64,000 nucleotides of DNA from Anaerolineae bacterium (GTDB lineage: Bacteria > Chloroflexota > Anaerolineae > B4-G1 > SLSP01). Of the stretch, positions 45,201-54,008 are shown piece after piece (within the stretch, counting starts at the first letter, position 1; the number at the start of each line of letters is the position of its first letter). The DNA lies in contig JAPKMR010000008.1 of assembly GCA_026645815.1 (NCBI GenBank), forward strand, positions 44,338 through 108,337, given 5' to 3'. The notes beneath the pieces were generated by a model. It was not told the origin of the DNA. It made no database searches and saw only the letters and a program-made list of their open reading frames with translations. The translations under genes were made by a program, and so were the position numbers.

Positions 45201-45893
45201 GTGACCGCCGCGGTTCGATCTCTTCCGATTCGAGTGCCTTTACCGGGGGCATGGCTACGACTGCGCCGCTGGATTGCACGTTTAGTCTTCTTCGCTACTG
45301 GCGGGTTGCGTGGCGCAGAAGAAGCTGGTATTTCTACCCCTGAGCTGATTCGGCGTTTTCAGCGGGGACAACCCCTCATGTTCGAGGCGCTGTTTGACCG
45401 CTATAAGGACTATGTCTACCGGGTGGCTTTTTATACGCTTCGGCATGCTGAGGAGGCTGAGGACGCCACGCAGGAGACCTTTCTGGATGTACTGCGCGGC
45501 CTTCCCGATTACGATGTGAACGGGTCAGCACGCTTTGAAACCTGGCTTTACCGCGTGACGGTAAATCGCTGCAAAATGCGCCTGCGGCGCCGGCAATTGC
45601 CCTCGGAGGAGTGGGATGAGGTGGAGGAGCGTCTGGAACAGCTCCCCAATTCTGACGAGGAGGCGCTCGAAGCCAATCTGGAGCGCCGGGAGAACGAGGC
45701 GGACCTGTGGAGAGCGGTAGGGCGACTCAGCGAAGAGCATCGGGCGGTTTTGCTGTTACGTTACCTGCAAGATTGCTCATATGATGAGATTGCGGCAGCG
45801 TTGGGCCTCAATCTGGGTACGGTGAAATCCCGGCTCTTTAACGCGCATCGCAAACTCAAGGAGTTGCTAGGCACTACTGGAATGGAGGTGTGA
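45201..45893 (+). CDS. ECF-type RNA polymerase sigma factor
   Basis: A 230-residue extracytoplasmic-function sigma factor. Region 2 (about 55-125) has LFDRYKDYVYRVAFYTLRHAEEAEDATQETFLDV. Region 4 (about 165-222) has LSEEHRAVLLLRYLQDCSYDEIAAALGLNLGTVKSRLFNAH. About 50 basic, hydrophobic residues precede region 2, longer than usual. A GTG start at 45201 has AGGAAAG ahead. It is the first of six closely spaced same-strand genes, and the last encodes a membrane protein with a zinc anti-sigma domain (48261-51419). That protein is its probable inhibitor. Confidence 0.9.
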   Translation: MTAAVRSLPIRVPLPGAWLRLRRWIARLVFFATGGLRGAEEAGISTPELIRRFQRGQPLMFEALFDRYKDYVYRVAFYTLRHAEEAEDATQETFLDVLRGLPDYDVNGSARFETWLYRVTVNRCKMRLRRRQLPSEEWDEVEERLEQLPNSDEEALEANLERRENEADLWRAVGRLSEEHRAVLLLRYLQDCSYDEIAAALGLNLGTVKSRLFNAHRKLKELLGTTGMEV

Positions 45894-45894
45894 T

Positions 45895-46374
45895 GTGGCT
45901 GAGCCTGAGGTCATGTTGCTGGCAGTCTGCGGTCTTTATTGTGGTTCTTGCTATCATTACCGGGCTTTATCGTATTCACCTGAGCGTTTAGAAGCGCTCA
46001 TCGCGAAACGCAAGCGACCACCAGAGGGTTTCCTCTGTCACGGTTGCCGCTCGGACGTGCTTTCTATTCATCCTGGTTGTTCGCAATGCGCGCTGCGCGC
46101 CTGCGCGGAGAGCAGGGGACTCCTTCATTGCGGTTTGTGCCCGGAGTTCCCATGCGCACGCCTGGAGGCATTCCGCGATGATGGACGACTTCACCATCGC
46201 GAAGTGGTGCGTCAGCTTGAATCTCTGCGGGAACAGGGTGCGGAAGCCTGGTTGGCAGAGCAGGCGCGGCGGTGGCAATGCGTCTGCGGTGAGCCTTTCA
46301 GCTGGTATGAGGAAACCTGCCACGTCTGCGGTGCACCCTTGGTCTCGTATGGTGCTGATCCCACGCTCCGGTGA
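45895..46374 (+). CDS. DUF3795 Cys-rich protein
   Basis: A 159-residue DUF3795 protein, likely zinc-binding and cytoplasmic. It starts with LLAVCGLYCGSCYHYRA. The core has FLCHGCRSD, HPGCSQCALRACA and HCGLCPEFPCARLEAF. Two more CxxC pairs (CVCG, CHVCG) form a C-terminal zinc ribbon. Function is unknown. The GTG start lies one base after the sigma factor stop, with GGAGGTG ahead, so the two are tightly coupled. It might help to modify or sense redox or metal state for the sigma pathway, but nothing shows it. Confidence 0.75.
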   Translation: MAEPEVMLLAVCGLYCGSCYHYRALSYSPERLEALIAKRKRPPEGFLCHGCRSDVLSIHPGCSQCALRACAESRGLLHCGLCPEFPCARLEAFRDDGRLHHREVVRQLESLREQGAEAWLAEQARRWQCVCGEPFSWYEETCHVCGAPLVSYGADPTLR

Positions 46375-46416
46375 GATATGTTGTATGGTTAAGGTTTCGA
46401 ATTGAGGAGGGAATAG

Positions 46417-46647
46417 ATGACGGATATTATTCGCAAACTTCCCGGCGCCAATATGGATATTGATCTGGCGACATCGCCTGGAGTGCTTGACTGGACACAG
46501 ACACCATGCCCTTGGAATGTTGCGGAGGGTGGCACAGCGCATCGCTGCGCTATCAAAAACATCTCTATCTGCCCCTTTTTCTGTGGCATCGAATACCTCG
46601 ATACGGTACTGTGTTCTTATCCCGTAGAGAATCCATTACGAAAATGA
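46417..46647 (+). CDS. Small Cys-containing hypothetical protein
   Basis: A 76-residue protein preceded by a strong GAGGAGG ribosome site. It contains a conserved-looking block (TPCPWN, then HRCAIKNISICPFFCGIEYLDTVLCSYP) with five Cys, suggestive of a metal site or disulfides. There is no signal peptide. The stop overlaps the start of the next gene (ATGA), so it is translated as part of the sigma-factor operon. I do not recognise a named family. Confidence 0.6.
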   Translation: MTDIIRKLPGANMDIDLATSPGVLDWTQTPCPWNVAEGGTAHRCAIKNISICPFFCGIEYLDTVLCSYPVENPLRK

Positions 46648-47396
46648 ACGCGCTTAAGGTTTTTGCACCGCATGTGCTTGCCCTGATTGGGGGAATGGGG
46701 GCTTTGTGGTTGGGCGGGTACCGTCCGACCGGTGGGTACTGCTTGTGGGGATCCGTGGCTTTGGGATTTGCCTACTCCGTGGCGTTCTTAGCGCTGGTGG
46801 GGTTGTTGCCCTTCTCGCGTTATTTGCGAGCGCGACCCTCCGGTAATTGGAGGGAAGCAGCGCGGCGGGCGGACGTCGCCATCATTTTGGGCTTTGGCTA
46901 CGAGCTTAGCCCAAGCGGGCAGATGCAACCCGGTGCAGCAAACCAGGCTTTTTTGGAGTGGACCCTGGCGAATACTACCGCTCAGACGCTGCTGGTACAG
47001 GAGGGTGTTTGGGTTGCTGCTTGTCAGCCTGAAGAGACCACCTGCGTTGCGGGGGATCGCATTTTGCGGCGCATCCACCCCCATGATCCCGCGCATTATG
47101 TCAATACGCTGGCTACTGCCGTCATGGCGATGGATCTGATGGTGCAACTTGGCGCGCAAACGGCTGTGCTTGTGGCGCATGATCAGCAGCTGTACCGGGC
47201 GGCGGCGGATTTCGAGCGCGCCCGGCAGCAGCGGTCTGTAGGGCGTGAGCTTCGTTTCATCATTCCCGAGTTGCCTGCGATGCCGTACGTTTCACATTCC
47301 GTTCATCCGCAAACGCGTCACGCCGGACTTTGGCGTCTGGCGGAGTTGTTCATTGCCCGACCGAGGGATTTCTTGAGCCAAATTCCGAACCTGTGA
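46644..47396 (+). CDS. YdcF/SanA-like DUF218 membrane protein
   Basis: A 250-residue protein with two N-terminal membrane spans (about 7-22 and 33-56), followed by a DUF218-like domain on the outer side or cytoplasm. The domain has VAIILGFGYE, an active-site-like AANQAFLEW and AVLVAHDQQLYRAAADFERA, which corresponds to the VTSxxHxxR region of the family. YdcF/SanA relatives act in envelope integrity and vancomycin tolerance, with unclear chemistry. The ATG at 46644 overlaps the preceding stop. An earlier in-frame start would overlap the small protein gene. Confidence 0.65.
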   Translation: MNALKVFAPHVLALIGGMGALWLGGYRPTGGYCLWGSVALGFAYSVAFLALVGLLPFSRYLRARPSGNWREAARRADVAIILGFGYELSPSGQMQPGAANQAFLEWTLANTTAQTLLVQEGVWVAACQPEETTCVAGDRILRRIHPHDPAHYVNTLATAVMAMDLMVQLGAQTAVLVAHDQQLYRAAADFERARQQRSVGRELRFIIPELPAMPYVSHSVHPQTRHAGLWRLAELFIARPRDFLSQIPNL

Positions 47397-47404
47397 GGTA
47401 TTGG

Positions 47405-48196
47405 ATGATAAATAGGACCTGGTTAATCAGAATCTGTTTGGTAGTCTTGACGGGCTCATCATTTGCCTGTGCCGGGTTCTCTGGGCCTGAGGTTTCGACC
47501 GAGGGAGAATGGCAGGTGTGGGTGGATGAGTTGCGTGGGCTTCTTGCCGGACTGAATACGCCCGATTATCTAACCGCTGGGGAGCCTAAACGGGGTGGCG
47601 AGTTTGACGTAAACGCCTATTTCACGGTACTGGACCATCTTGCATTGGAATCGGGATATGTGCTGGATTATGTGTATTATTTTGATGGGATGGGGGGCGC
47701 GCCGGTGCTCTATGTTCGTCCAGAGGCTCAGCCGGCACTTGCCACCTATCAGGATTATCTTGCAGCTGGCGGCGAGGGCAAGGATTGCCTTTGGTGTAAC
47801 TACCTGGATTACGTTCACACCGATGATACACCTGAGGGATATTTTCAACTGACCTTACTTCGTATTCTGGGAGATCAATTCTACCTCGATTGGCATGCCA
47901 ACTATAACGACGCCTTGCCCATCTGTGATGCCAGGGCCATCGAGGCCGTTCTAGAAAATCTGGACGGCGAGTTCTATCAGAAAATGTCTGCTCGTGATTA
48001 CTTACGTGCCCAAAGGCTTGATGTGACACCCGTAGTGGTATTTGAGGAGACACAGGTGAAGGTGTCGTTGGTGATTTTTACTAAATGGGGGGGCTTTATC
48101 CGCGAGACCTACACATTTAGCCGCACTTTTCCGCATACTGTATTGGACTATGTCGAAGAAGTCCTTCTGGAATATGACTGTGGCGTAATGTTCTGA
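47405..48196 (+). CDS. Putative lipoprotein of the sigma-factor operon
   Basis: A 263-residue exported protein. The signal (about 1-21) ends in SSFACAG, a lipobox-like Cys at residue 22. The mature part is acidic and has DYVYYFDGMGGAPVLYVRP and YLAAGGEGKDCLWCNYLDYVHTDDTPEGYFQL, with a CLWC pair. I know no family name. The ATG has GAGGT ahead and lies 8 bases after the DUF218 gene. It is a likely surface-exposed partner of the anti-sigma protein encoded next. Confidence 0.65.
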   Translation: MINRTWLIRICLVVLTGSSFACAGFSGPEVSTEGEWQVWVDELRGLLAGLNTPDYLTAGEPKRGGEFDVNAYFTVLDHLALESGYVLDYVYYFDGMGGAPVLYVRPEAQPALATYQDYLAAGGEGKDCLWCNYLDYVHTDDTPEGYFQLTLLRILGDQFYLDWHANYNDALPICDARAIEAVLENLDGEFYQKMSARDYLRAQRLDVTPVVVFEETQVKVSLVIFTKWGGFIRETYTFSRTFPHTVLDYVEEVLLEYDCGVMF

Positions 48197-48260
48197 CCTG
48201 CACCTGTCTTTTCTATGCTGTCTGGTGTGTGCCATTCAACTATTTGACCAAGAGTGTATG

Positions 48261-51200
48261 ATGTCAAACACACATGTTGAATTGGAACTGTTGCCTTATC
48301 TGGATGGCGAATTATCTGCTGCTGAGCGCGCGCGGGTAGAAGCCCATCTGGCAACTTGTGCTGCCTGTCGCGAGGAACTGGTGACTCTGCGGGCGTTGCA
48401 GGTAGGGCTGACTCGCACTTTTGATGCTGCAATGACTCCCGCACGTCTGTCTCGCAGTGCAGAGGAGCGCATCCGTGGTGTGCTCCGTGAGCGTACTCTG
48501 CGGCCTCGTTGGTGGTGGTCGCTGCGTCTTAATTGGGGCCTGGCGGCGCAGGCTGTGCTGGCGCTCTTGGTCGTATTTTTCTCGCTCAACCTGTGGCCCT
48601 GGTTCTCTGCCCCTTCTCCCGTTGCGGCTCAGGAGACTTTGGTGCTGGGGCAGAATCGTCTCGCGCCTGGAAGCGCCGCTGCGATGCGGGTAGTCGTCCG
48701 TGAGCGTGCCACCGCTACCCCTGTTTCCGGTGCGGAGGTCGCGGTGAGCATTGGCAAGGCTCCGGGCCTTGCCAGGGAAGTCTATCGCGGTATAACCGGC
48801 GCTGATGGTACTGCGGCAGTTGCTTTCACCGTGCCCGATGACCTTGAGGGTGCAGCGGAACTGCGCATTGAGACGCGCTCGTCTGCGGGCAGTGCGGTCT
48901 CGGTGCATCCGATCACCGTAGCACGCGCTTATCGCGTGCTCCTCATGCCCGATAAGCCTGCCTATCGCCCCGGGCAGAGCGTGCGTTTGCGTAGCCTGGT
49001 TTTGGATGCCGTGACGTTGCGCCCTGTTTCTGGGGTAGCAGTAGGTTTCTCTCTTCAGGAAGTGCAGGGACGTGTTCTGGCTTTTGACGAACGGCGCAGC
49101 TCAGATTGGGGCATCGCTTTCACGGACCTGCCACTGCCGGGAACAGCCTCTACCGGGACGTATACGCTCCACGCTGTCGTTGGGGATACCGTTGCCGAAC
49201 GCGCTATCTTTGTGGATACCTATACCCTACCAGCTTTTCGTATCACGATCACGCCTGAGCAGTCTTACTATTTGCCTGGGGCGCGCGTAACCGGCATTAT
49301 TGAAGCGGCGGCTTTCTATGGTGAAGCTCTCGCTGGTGGGGGGGTAACCCTCCGTGGCTACACTCGCAATCCTCGTCAGCTGGTGGCTGAATCCGCGGGT
49401 ACATTGGATGCCGCGGGGCGTTTTAGCTTTGATCTCGCGTTACCCGCCACTTACGGCGTGACCGCTCTAGAAGCGCCAGTCCTCTTTGATATTGAGGTCG
49501 AGGTAATGAACGCTGCGGGGCAACGCGAGGGCTTGCAGCATCCTGTTCCAGTGGCAGCACAACCTTTGCTCATTCGTGCGGTGCCGGAAAGTGGCCAACT
49601 TAAGCCCGGTGTGGAGAATGCACTCTATATCCTGATTGCTTATCCCGATGGTACACCTGCTCCCTCTGACTTGCGGGCGGTCCTTCCTGAGGGCACCATC
49701 ACGGTTGAGACAGATCCCTATGGTTTGGCGGTGCTGCGTTTCACGCCACAAGCGGGGTCAACGCGCGTGGAACTTGTTGCGCAAGACGACTTGGGACGCA
49801 CAGGGCAGCGTAGTATTGATTTGGTGGCAGGCGGGGCGGCGCCAGTGCTTTTGCTTCGCGCCGAGCACGCTGTCTACCAGGTGGGGGAGACTCTGCGTCT
49901 GGAGGCGCTTGCCGCGGGGATAGCGGAAGGGACTCTGGTTTACCTTGACGTGCTGCGCGCCAATCAGACTGTTGCGGCGCTTTCTGCGCCGGTGCGAGGA
50001 GGGCGCGCTGCATTTGCTCTGGACCTGGATGCTGCGTTGCTCGGTTCGCTGAAGCTGCACGCCTACGTGCTGGCTGAAACCGGTGTGACGGTAGCGGATA
50101 CCCGCTGGGTGGTGGTGGAATCCCCGCAGCAACTCGCTGTTACTGTGACTGCCGACCATGAGGTGTATGCGCCTGGGGATCGCGCGCGGGTGGCTATTCA
50201 GACCTTGCTTGAGGGCGCACCTATACCGGCGGCGTTGGGTATCAGCCTGGTAGATGAGTCTGTTTATGCACTGGATACACGCGGACCAGATTTCGCCCGT
50301 CTTGAGGTTTATCTGGCGCGGGAACTGGTGACGCGGACGGCAGATGCGGCGGCGATATCCAAGGCACAGGATGTGGCAGCGCGCGCTGCATGGGCGAACG
50401 CGCCCAAAGCGACATACTCGCTTGAGGCTCGACGGGCGCTATCGCCTCTGGCGGTGGTCCCGGCGCAAGGATGGACTCATAGCCTGGCGTTGGCGCTAGT
50501 GGCATTGCCCATTTTGTTGGTCATCATTATTACCCGCGATGTAGTGGCTCCAGAGAAAGCTATCCTGGGCGATATCTGGCGGCGTGTGCGCTTGGGCTTG
50601 TTGGTCTCGATGCTGACAGCGCCGTTGTGGGGCGCCGCGCTTGCGGGGGGATTGTGGTTGTTGGCGCGGTTGATGGGAGTATGGGGCTTGCTTCTTGTGG
50701 GGGCGCCAGTCTTGGGCTTGTTAGTTGCATTGGCGCTGCACAGTTGGAGACAACGCCATGCACGCTTGCAGGCGGCGCTGGGCATCGTGGCGACCTATCT
50801 CTTGTTGCTCCTGGCGTTGGCTCTAGTTCTGGCGCGTGGCGGGACTCTCTCGGGTTGGTGGATTGCCGGCATTGTGGCGCTGTTCTTGTTATTGGTCTTG
50901 GGGGTGACGTTGTTGGGGCAAGGTCTACTCCTTAACGGACGACGCAGGGTGGGTTGGGCTACTACAGCGTTGGCGTTGCTGCTGATTCCATTGGTGATGT
51001 ATCTCGCTTTCATTCCTGGGCTTGCTTCGCCGCTCACACACACCCTGAATAACCCTGCTCTCTATGCCGGACCGCTAGGTTGGCTCACGGGTTGTGCAAT
51101 GCAACTGGCGTCTCCCACGATGGAGGTCAAAGAGGTCGAAGTTAGCCCTGCTCCAACGCAAGCCTTGGTTGAGGAGGCGCTTACAACTGTTCCGGCGGCA

Positions 51201-51419
51201 CCGACCCTGGCAGTGTCAGAGCCGTTTCCACTGCGGCAGATTTTCCCAGAGACACTGTATTGGAATCCCGACGCCCTTACCGATGCGAATGGGCAGTTTG
51301 TCTTCGAGGTCGCTTTGGCTAATCAGCCTGCGGCCTGGCGGGGAGTTGTGCTTGCTTCCACTCTGGCGGGAGATATCGGCGCGGCAACGTTCGAATTGCG
51401 AGCAGTGGATCCATATTAG
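48261..51419 (+). CDS. Zinc anti-sigma factor fused to alpha-2-macroglobulin-like membrane protein
   Basis: A 1052-residue protein. Residues 1-45 are a cytoplasmic ZAS domain with H29, C33 and C36 (HLATCAAC). A span at about 91-112 leads to a large extracellular part. It has MG2-type MPDKPAYRPGQSVRLR (about 229-244), a second repeat DHEVYAPGDRARVA and the bait-region-like VDESVYALD. Six more spans follow (about 745-950), then a last outer segment (FPETLYWNPDALTDANGQFVF) typical of A2M proteins. The thioester CGEQ motif and its domain are absent. With seven spans, both A2M parts face outside. It probably holds the sigma factor of this operon and releases it on an envelope signal. Confidence 0.8.
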   Translation: MSNTHVELELLPYLDGELSAAERARVEAHLATCAACREELVTLRALQVGLTRTFDAAMTPARLSRSAEERIRGVLRERTLRPRWWWSLRLNWGLAAQAVLALLVVFFSLNLWPWFSAPSPVAAQETLVLGQNRLAPGSAAAMRVVVRERATATPVSGAEVAVSIGKAPGLAREVYRGITGADGTAAVAFTVPDDLEGAAELRIETRSSAGSAVSVHPITVARAYRVLLMPDKPAYRPGQSVRLRSLVLDAVTLRPVSGVAVGFSLQEVQGRVLAFDERRSSDWGIAFTDLPLPGTASTGTYTLHAVVGDTVAERAIFVDTYTLPAFRITITPEQSYYLPGARVTGIIEAAAFYGEALAGGGVTLRGYTRNPRQLVAESAGTLDAAGRFSFDLALPATYGVTALEAPVLFDIEVEVMNAAGQREGLQHPVPVAAQPLLIRAVPESGQLKPGVENALYILIAYPDGTPAPSDLRAVLPEGTITVETDPYGLAVLRFTPQAGSTRVELVAQDDLGRTGQRSIDLVAGGAAPVLLLRAEHAVYQVGETLRLEALAAGIAEGTLVYLDVLRANQTVAALSAPVRGGRAAFALDLDAALLGSLKLHAYVLAETGVTVADTRWVVVESPQQLAVTVTADHEVYAPGDRARVAIQTLLEGAPIPAALGISLVDESVYALDTRGPDFARLEVYLARELVTRTADAAAISKAQDVAARAAWANAPKATYSLEARRALSPLAVVPAQGWTHSLALALVALPILLVIIITRDVVAPEKAILGDIWRRVRLGLLVSMLTAPLWGAALAGGLWLLARLMGVWGLLLVGAPVLGLLVALALHSWRQRHARLQAALGIVATYLLLLLALALVLARGGTLSGWWIAGIVALFLLLVLGVTLLGQGLLLNGRRRVGWATTALALLLIPLVMYLAFIPGLASPLTHTLNNPALYAGPLGWLTGCAMQLASPTMEVKEVEVSPAPTQALVEEALTTVPAAPTLAVSEPFPLRQIFPETLYWNPDALTDANGQFVFEVALANQPAAWRGVVLASTLAGDIGAATFELRAVDPY

Positions 51420-51420
51420 T

Positions 51421-51446
51421 TTTGCTCCGAAGTTGAAACGCACCCG
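51421..51446 (-). repeat. Inverted single copy of the MITE-like end
   Basis: The minus strand here matches the left end of the element at 34240-34266 at 20 of 26 positions, including TGCGTTTCAACTT. It lies immediately after the stop of the anti-sigma/A2M gene. The rest of the element is not seen, so it is a relic or an unrelated short repeat. Confidence 0.4.
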
Positions 51447-51469
51447 TTACAGTTCGCTAGAAGAATCCC

Positions 51470-52129
51470 TCAAATGTTCTGTGCGTGGCGTAGTAGCAGG
51501 CTGTCTGCGGTGCGTCCTTCCCGTAGATTGCTGAGGGCTTTTCTGAGAGTCTGAACATTCTGTTGTTTCCCGGCATTCCGCAGGGTGCACGCAGCAACCG
51601 TGTGATAGGAATGCTCATTTAGGAACTGCAACTGTCCCTCGATCCAGGTCTCCTGAGGTACGGCGCGATCGTGAGCCATCAATTCCAGGCGTAAGCGACG
51701 ATTGGTATCGAGAAAATCCTCGCGCCCTAGCGAATCCAGGTCTGCATCACATAGCAGGGCTTCCAACTGATTGCGGGCAATTTGCGGCATGTGTGTGGCC
51801 ATAATCATCGCCTGGATGGTGTTGATTTGCTCAAGGGTATAGCCAAAGAGGGGCAAAGTGTCGGCTGCAATAGAGGCCGCAATGATTTCATTCTCGCGAT
51901 AGCGGACAAGGTAGCCGAGATCGTGGTAGAGGGCGGCGGTGCGCAACAACAGCGTTTCCTCTGAGGGTAGTTTCATTGCAGCAGCCAGACGTTCTGCGGC
52001 GGGAAGGACGTCAGCAAGCGTATGTGCGAAATTGTGGTAATATAGGGTTGGGGGGAGACCTGTGGACAGTCTCCACACAACGTACGCCTTTGCTTGTTCC
52101 CAGTCCGCTTGTTGTGCCGCACCTTTCAT
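51470..52129 (-). CDS. HD domain phosphohydrolase
   Basis: A 219-residue HD-superfamily protein. The first His is in YYHNFAHT, the HD pair is in ALYHDLGYL, another His is in ATHMPQ and the last Asp is in LLCDADLDSLG, giving a complete metal site. Relatives cleave nucleotide phosphates or cyclic nucleotides. The substrate is unknown. It could act on signals made by the cyclase at 38006-41512, but that is speculation. ATG start with GGGG ahead. It is divergent from the HNH gene. Confidence 0.8.
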   Translation of the reverse strand: MKGAAQQADWEQAKAYVVWRLSTGLPPTLYYHNFAHTLADVLPAAERLAAAMKLPSEETLLLRTAALYHDLGYLVRYRENEIIAASIAADTLPLFGYTLEQINTIQAMIMATHMPQIARNQLEALLCDADLDSLGREDFLDTNRRLRLELMAHDRAVPQETWIEGQLQFLNEHSYHTVAACTLRNAGKQQNVQTLRKALSNLREGRTADSLLLRHAQNI

Positions 52130-52278
52130 GACCCCATGATAGCATTGTTTGGTTGTAAATCAATAAGCTGTTTGACGTGGATTTCTACGCGCAGGTGTAG
52201 ATCCCGACAGACACTGCGTTTTCTGACGCAGGTGGGTGCTTGTGGGGTGCTGGGAACACCCCGCATAGGAGGCTGGCA

Positions 52279-52836
52279 GTGACAGCGGAGGTGTTGTTGT
52301 TGAATGCGAGTTACGAGCCACTCGCCGTAGTGACTCGGCGGCGCGCTGTGTCATTGCTGATGCGCGGACGGGTCGAAGCCGCCTGTGAAGATGCCATGGA
52401 GGTGCGCGGCACTCATGGCGTCTTACGGGTACCCGTGGTAATTCGCCTGCGATATTATGCCAACGTGCCCCAACGCGGTGCTACCTGGAGCCGGAAAGCC
52501 GTGCTGCGCCGCGACGCTTTCACCTGTGCTTACTGTGGTGCGCATGTGGGCGATGAGCGCCGTGGGCGGGTGCTCGTGCTCCAGGATTTTACTCTTGATC
52601 ACATTCTGCCGGTAAGCCGCGGCGGCAAGAACTCGTGGAGCAACACCGTCTGTGCCTGCTTTGAGTGCAACCAACGTAAGGCTAATCGTTTGCCTCACGA
52701 GGCTGGAATGCGTTTGCGTTGGGAGCCTAAGATGCCCCGCACCAACTATTTGGTTGTGGCGGGTGAGATTCCGAAAGCCTGGCGCGCTTATCTGGATGTA
52801 GGGCGCCCGCATGGCTCGGTAACTTCTCAACTCTAA
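52279..52836 (+). CDS. HNH endonuclease family protein
   Basis: A 185-residue HNH protein of the stand-alone bacterial type. The zinc pairs are in CAYCGAH and CFECNQRK, and the nuclease core is LDHILPVSRGGKNSWSN, with His-His-Asn. The N-terminal half (VLLLNASYEPLAVVTRRRAVSLLMRGRVEA) is typical of these chromosomal homologues, which are common and not linked to phages or introns. GTG start with AGGAGG 7 bases ahead. A strong terminator follows. The role in DNA repair or restriction is unproven. Confidence 0.85.
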   Translation: MTAEVLLLNASYEPLAVVTRRRAVSLLMRGRVEAACEDAMEVRGTHGVLRVPVVIRLRYYANVPQRGATWSRKAVLRRDAFTCAYCGAHVGDERRGRVLVLQDFTLDHILPVSRGGKNSWSNTVCACFECNQRKANRLPHEAGMRLRWEPKMPRTNYLVVAGEIPKAWRAYLDVGRPHGSVTSQL

Positions 52837-52845
52837 CCCTAAAGC

Positions 52846-52881
52846 AAAGCCCCCGGATGGGAATTCCCATCCGGGGGCTTT
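52846..52881. terminator. Strong bidirectional terminator
   Basis: A perfect 36-base palindrome with 18-base arms (AAAGCCCCCGGATGGGAA and complement) and no loop other than its AATT centre. It ends in TTTT and lies 10 bases after the HNH stop and 15 before the end of the converging DUF5667 gene. Confidence 0.88.
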
Positions 52882-52895
52882 TACATGCATGAATA

Positions 52896-54008
52896 TCAAG
52901 GATGCTGGGGTCCGGGAGTAGTGGTGGGACCCGCTTCGGTAGGATTGGGTCCGGGACCTGCGCCTGGTTCTCCGGGACCTACACCGGGTTCGTTGGGCGC
53001 CAGTGTCGGTTCCACGGGTGGCGGTTCCGGAGTGGGGTCGCCAGGACCGGCGCCAGGTTCACCGGGACCGGGTGCGACCTCTGTTGGGTCGGGTCCAGGC
53101 CCAGCGCCGGGCGCTGTGGGATTGGGACCAGGTCCACCGCCGGGTTCGCCTGCTCCGGGCGCTGGTTCCGCTGGGTTGGGCTCTCCAGGACCAGGTGCGG
53201 GGACATCGGGATTGGGCGTGCGTTGTGGGTCTGGCGGGCGTATCGCGGGTGGGTCACCATGGGGATCTTGCAGCCGGTCGCGACTGCGTTTCAGGATGCC
53301 ATCCATCTCGCGCAGCGGTGTTTCTGGCGCCGCTCCCGGTGCCGCACCGGCAGCATGTTCTTGAAGGCGCTCTCGTATCTGTGCCAGTATTTGCTCATGC
53401 AGGGCAAGCTGCTCCTGAATCTGAGCGCGGGTTTGTGTTTGTGTGGGTTCGGGCAATTCTCCCATTGCCTGGATAGCCGCATTGAGGTGGAGTTCATAAC
53501 GCTCAACGGTCTGGTTTGGAATATCTTGCCCACGTTCTGCCAACTGCACCATCTCGGCTACCCGTACCTGCGCCATAGTGAGTGCTTGCTCCAGTCGGGC
53601 TTCAGGCGTGGCAGCTAAACGAGCCTGTGTATTTTCCCACGCAATCTTCATGGGGTATAGGGGCGATCCGGGAAGGCTGTTTTGCGCAGCGGCGATCGCG
53701 CCTGCGCTGGCGCCCGTCATCAACGATACGATCAGTGCGATTTTCAGCAGTACGACCATAGGATTTGCCTCCTTGAACGATGGAATCAGGGTATGGAATG
53801 TTTTTGCTACCCAGCTCTTACGACGCACAACAGGCGCAAAGGTTACGCTCTCGGAAGTCAATTGCCGGGCTTCGGTGAGGAATGCGGCGCGTGCAGCCTG
53901 CCAGGAGGCGGGAACAGGCGGTGGTGTCTCACGAAGCTGCTGCAACCCTTGCCGAACAACGGTTGGCATTTCTTCGGTAATCAATGGGTCATGGTGTTGG
54001 TTTTTCAT
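52896..54008 (-). CDS. DUF5667 membrane protein, probable anti-sigma factor with Pro/Gly tail
   Basis: A 370-residue protein. Residues 1-80 are cytoplasmic, and a span (about 84-108) is followed by the DUF5667 domain (LPGSPLYPMKIAWENTQ, then four helices to about 215). After a linker, residues about 258-370 are an extracellular tail rich in Pro, Gly and Glu with irregular EPGAGPG and PGPGEP units. DUF5667 proteins are commonly paired with ECF sigma factors and act as membrane-bound inhibitors. The start overlaps the sigma gene by 20 bases, which fits that role. The tail probably reaches the cell surface. Confidence 0.8.
   Translation of the reverse strand: MKNQHHDPLITEEMPTVVRQGLQQLRETPPPVPASWQAARAAFLTEARQLTSESVTFAPVVRRKSWVAKTFHTLIPSFKEANPMVVLLKIALIVSLMTGASAGAIAAAQNSLPGSPLYPMKIAWENTQARLAATPEARLEQALTMAQVRVAEMVQLAERGQDIPNQTVERYELHLNAAIQAMGELPEPTQTQTRAQIQEQLALHEQILAQIRERLQEHAAGAAPGAAPETPLREMDGILKRSRDRLQDPHGDPPAIRPPDPQRTPNPDVPAPGPGEPNPAEPAPGAGEPGGGPGPNPTAPGAGPGPDPTEVAPGPGEPGAGPGDPTPEPPPVEPTLAPNEPGVGPGEPGAGPGPNPTEAGPTTTPGPQHP
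52899..53237 (-). repeat. Low-complexity Pro/Gly/Glu coding repeats
   Basis: Irregular imperfect units of 15-27 bases encode PGPGEP, EPGAGPG and GPGPNPTE variants. Bias toward G on the plus strand (GGT, GGG codon complements) makes several false long frames on the other strand. Confidence 0.85.

Noticed and set aside
52885..53618. Long plus-strand frames across the Pro/Gly tail region
   Set aside because: They are mirror frames of the low-complexity DUF5667 tail, without ribosome sites or family similarity.
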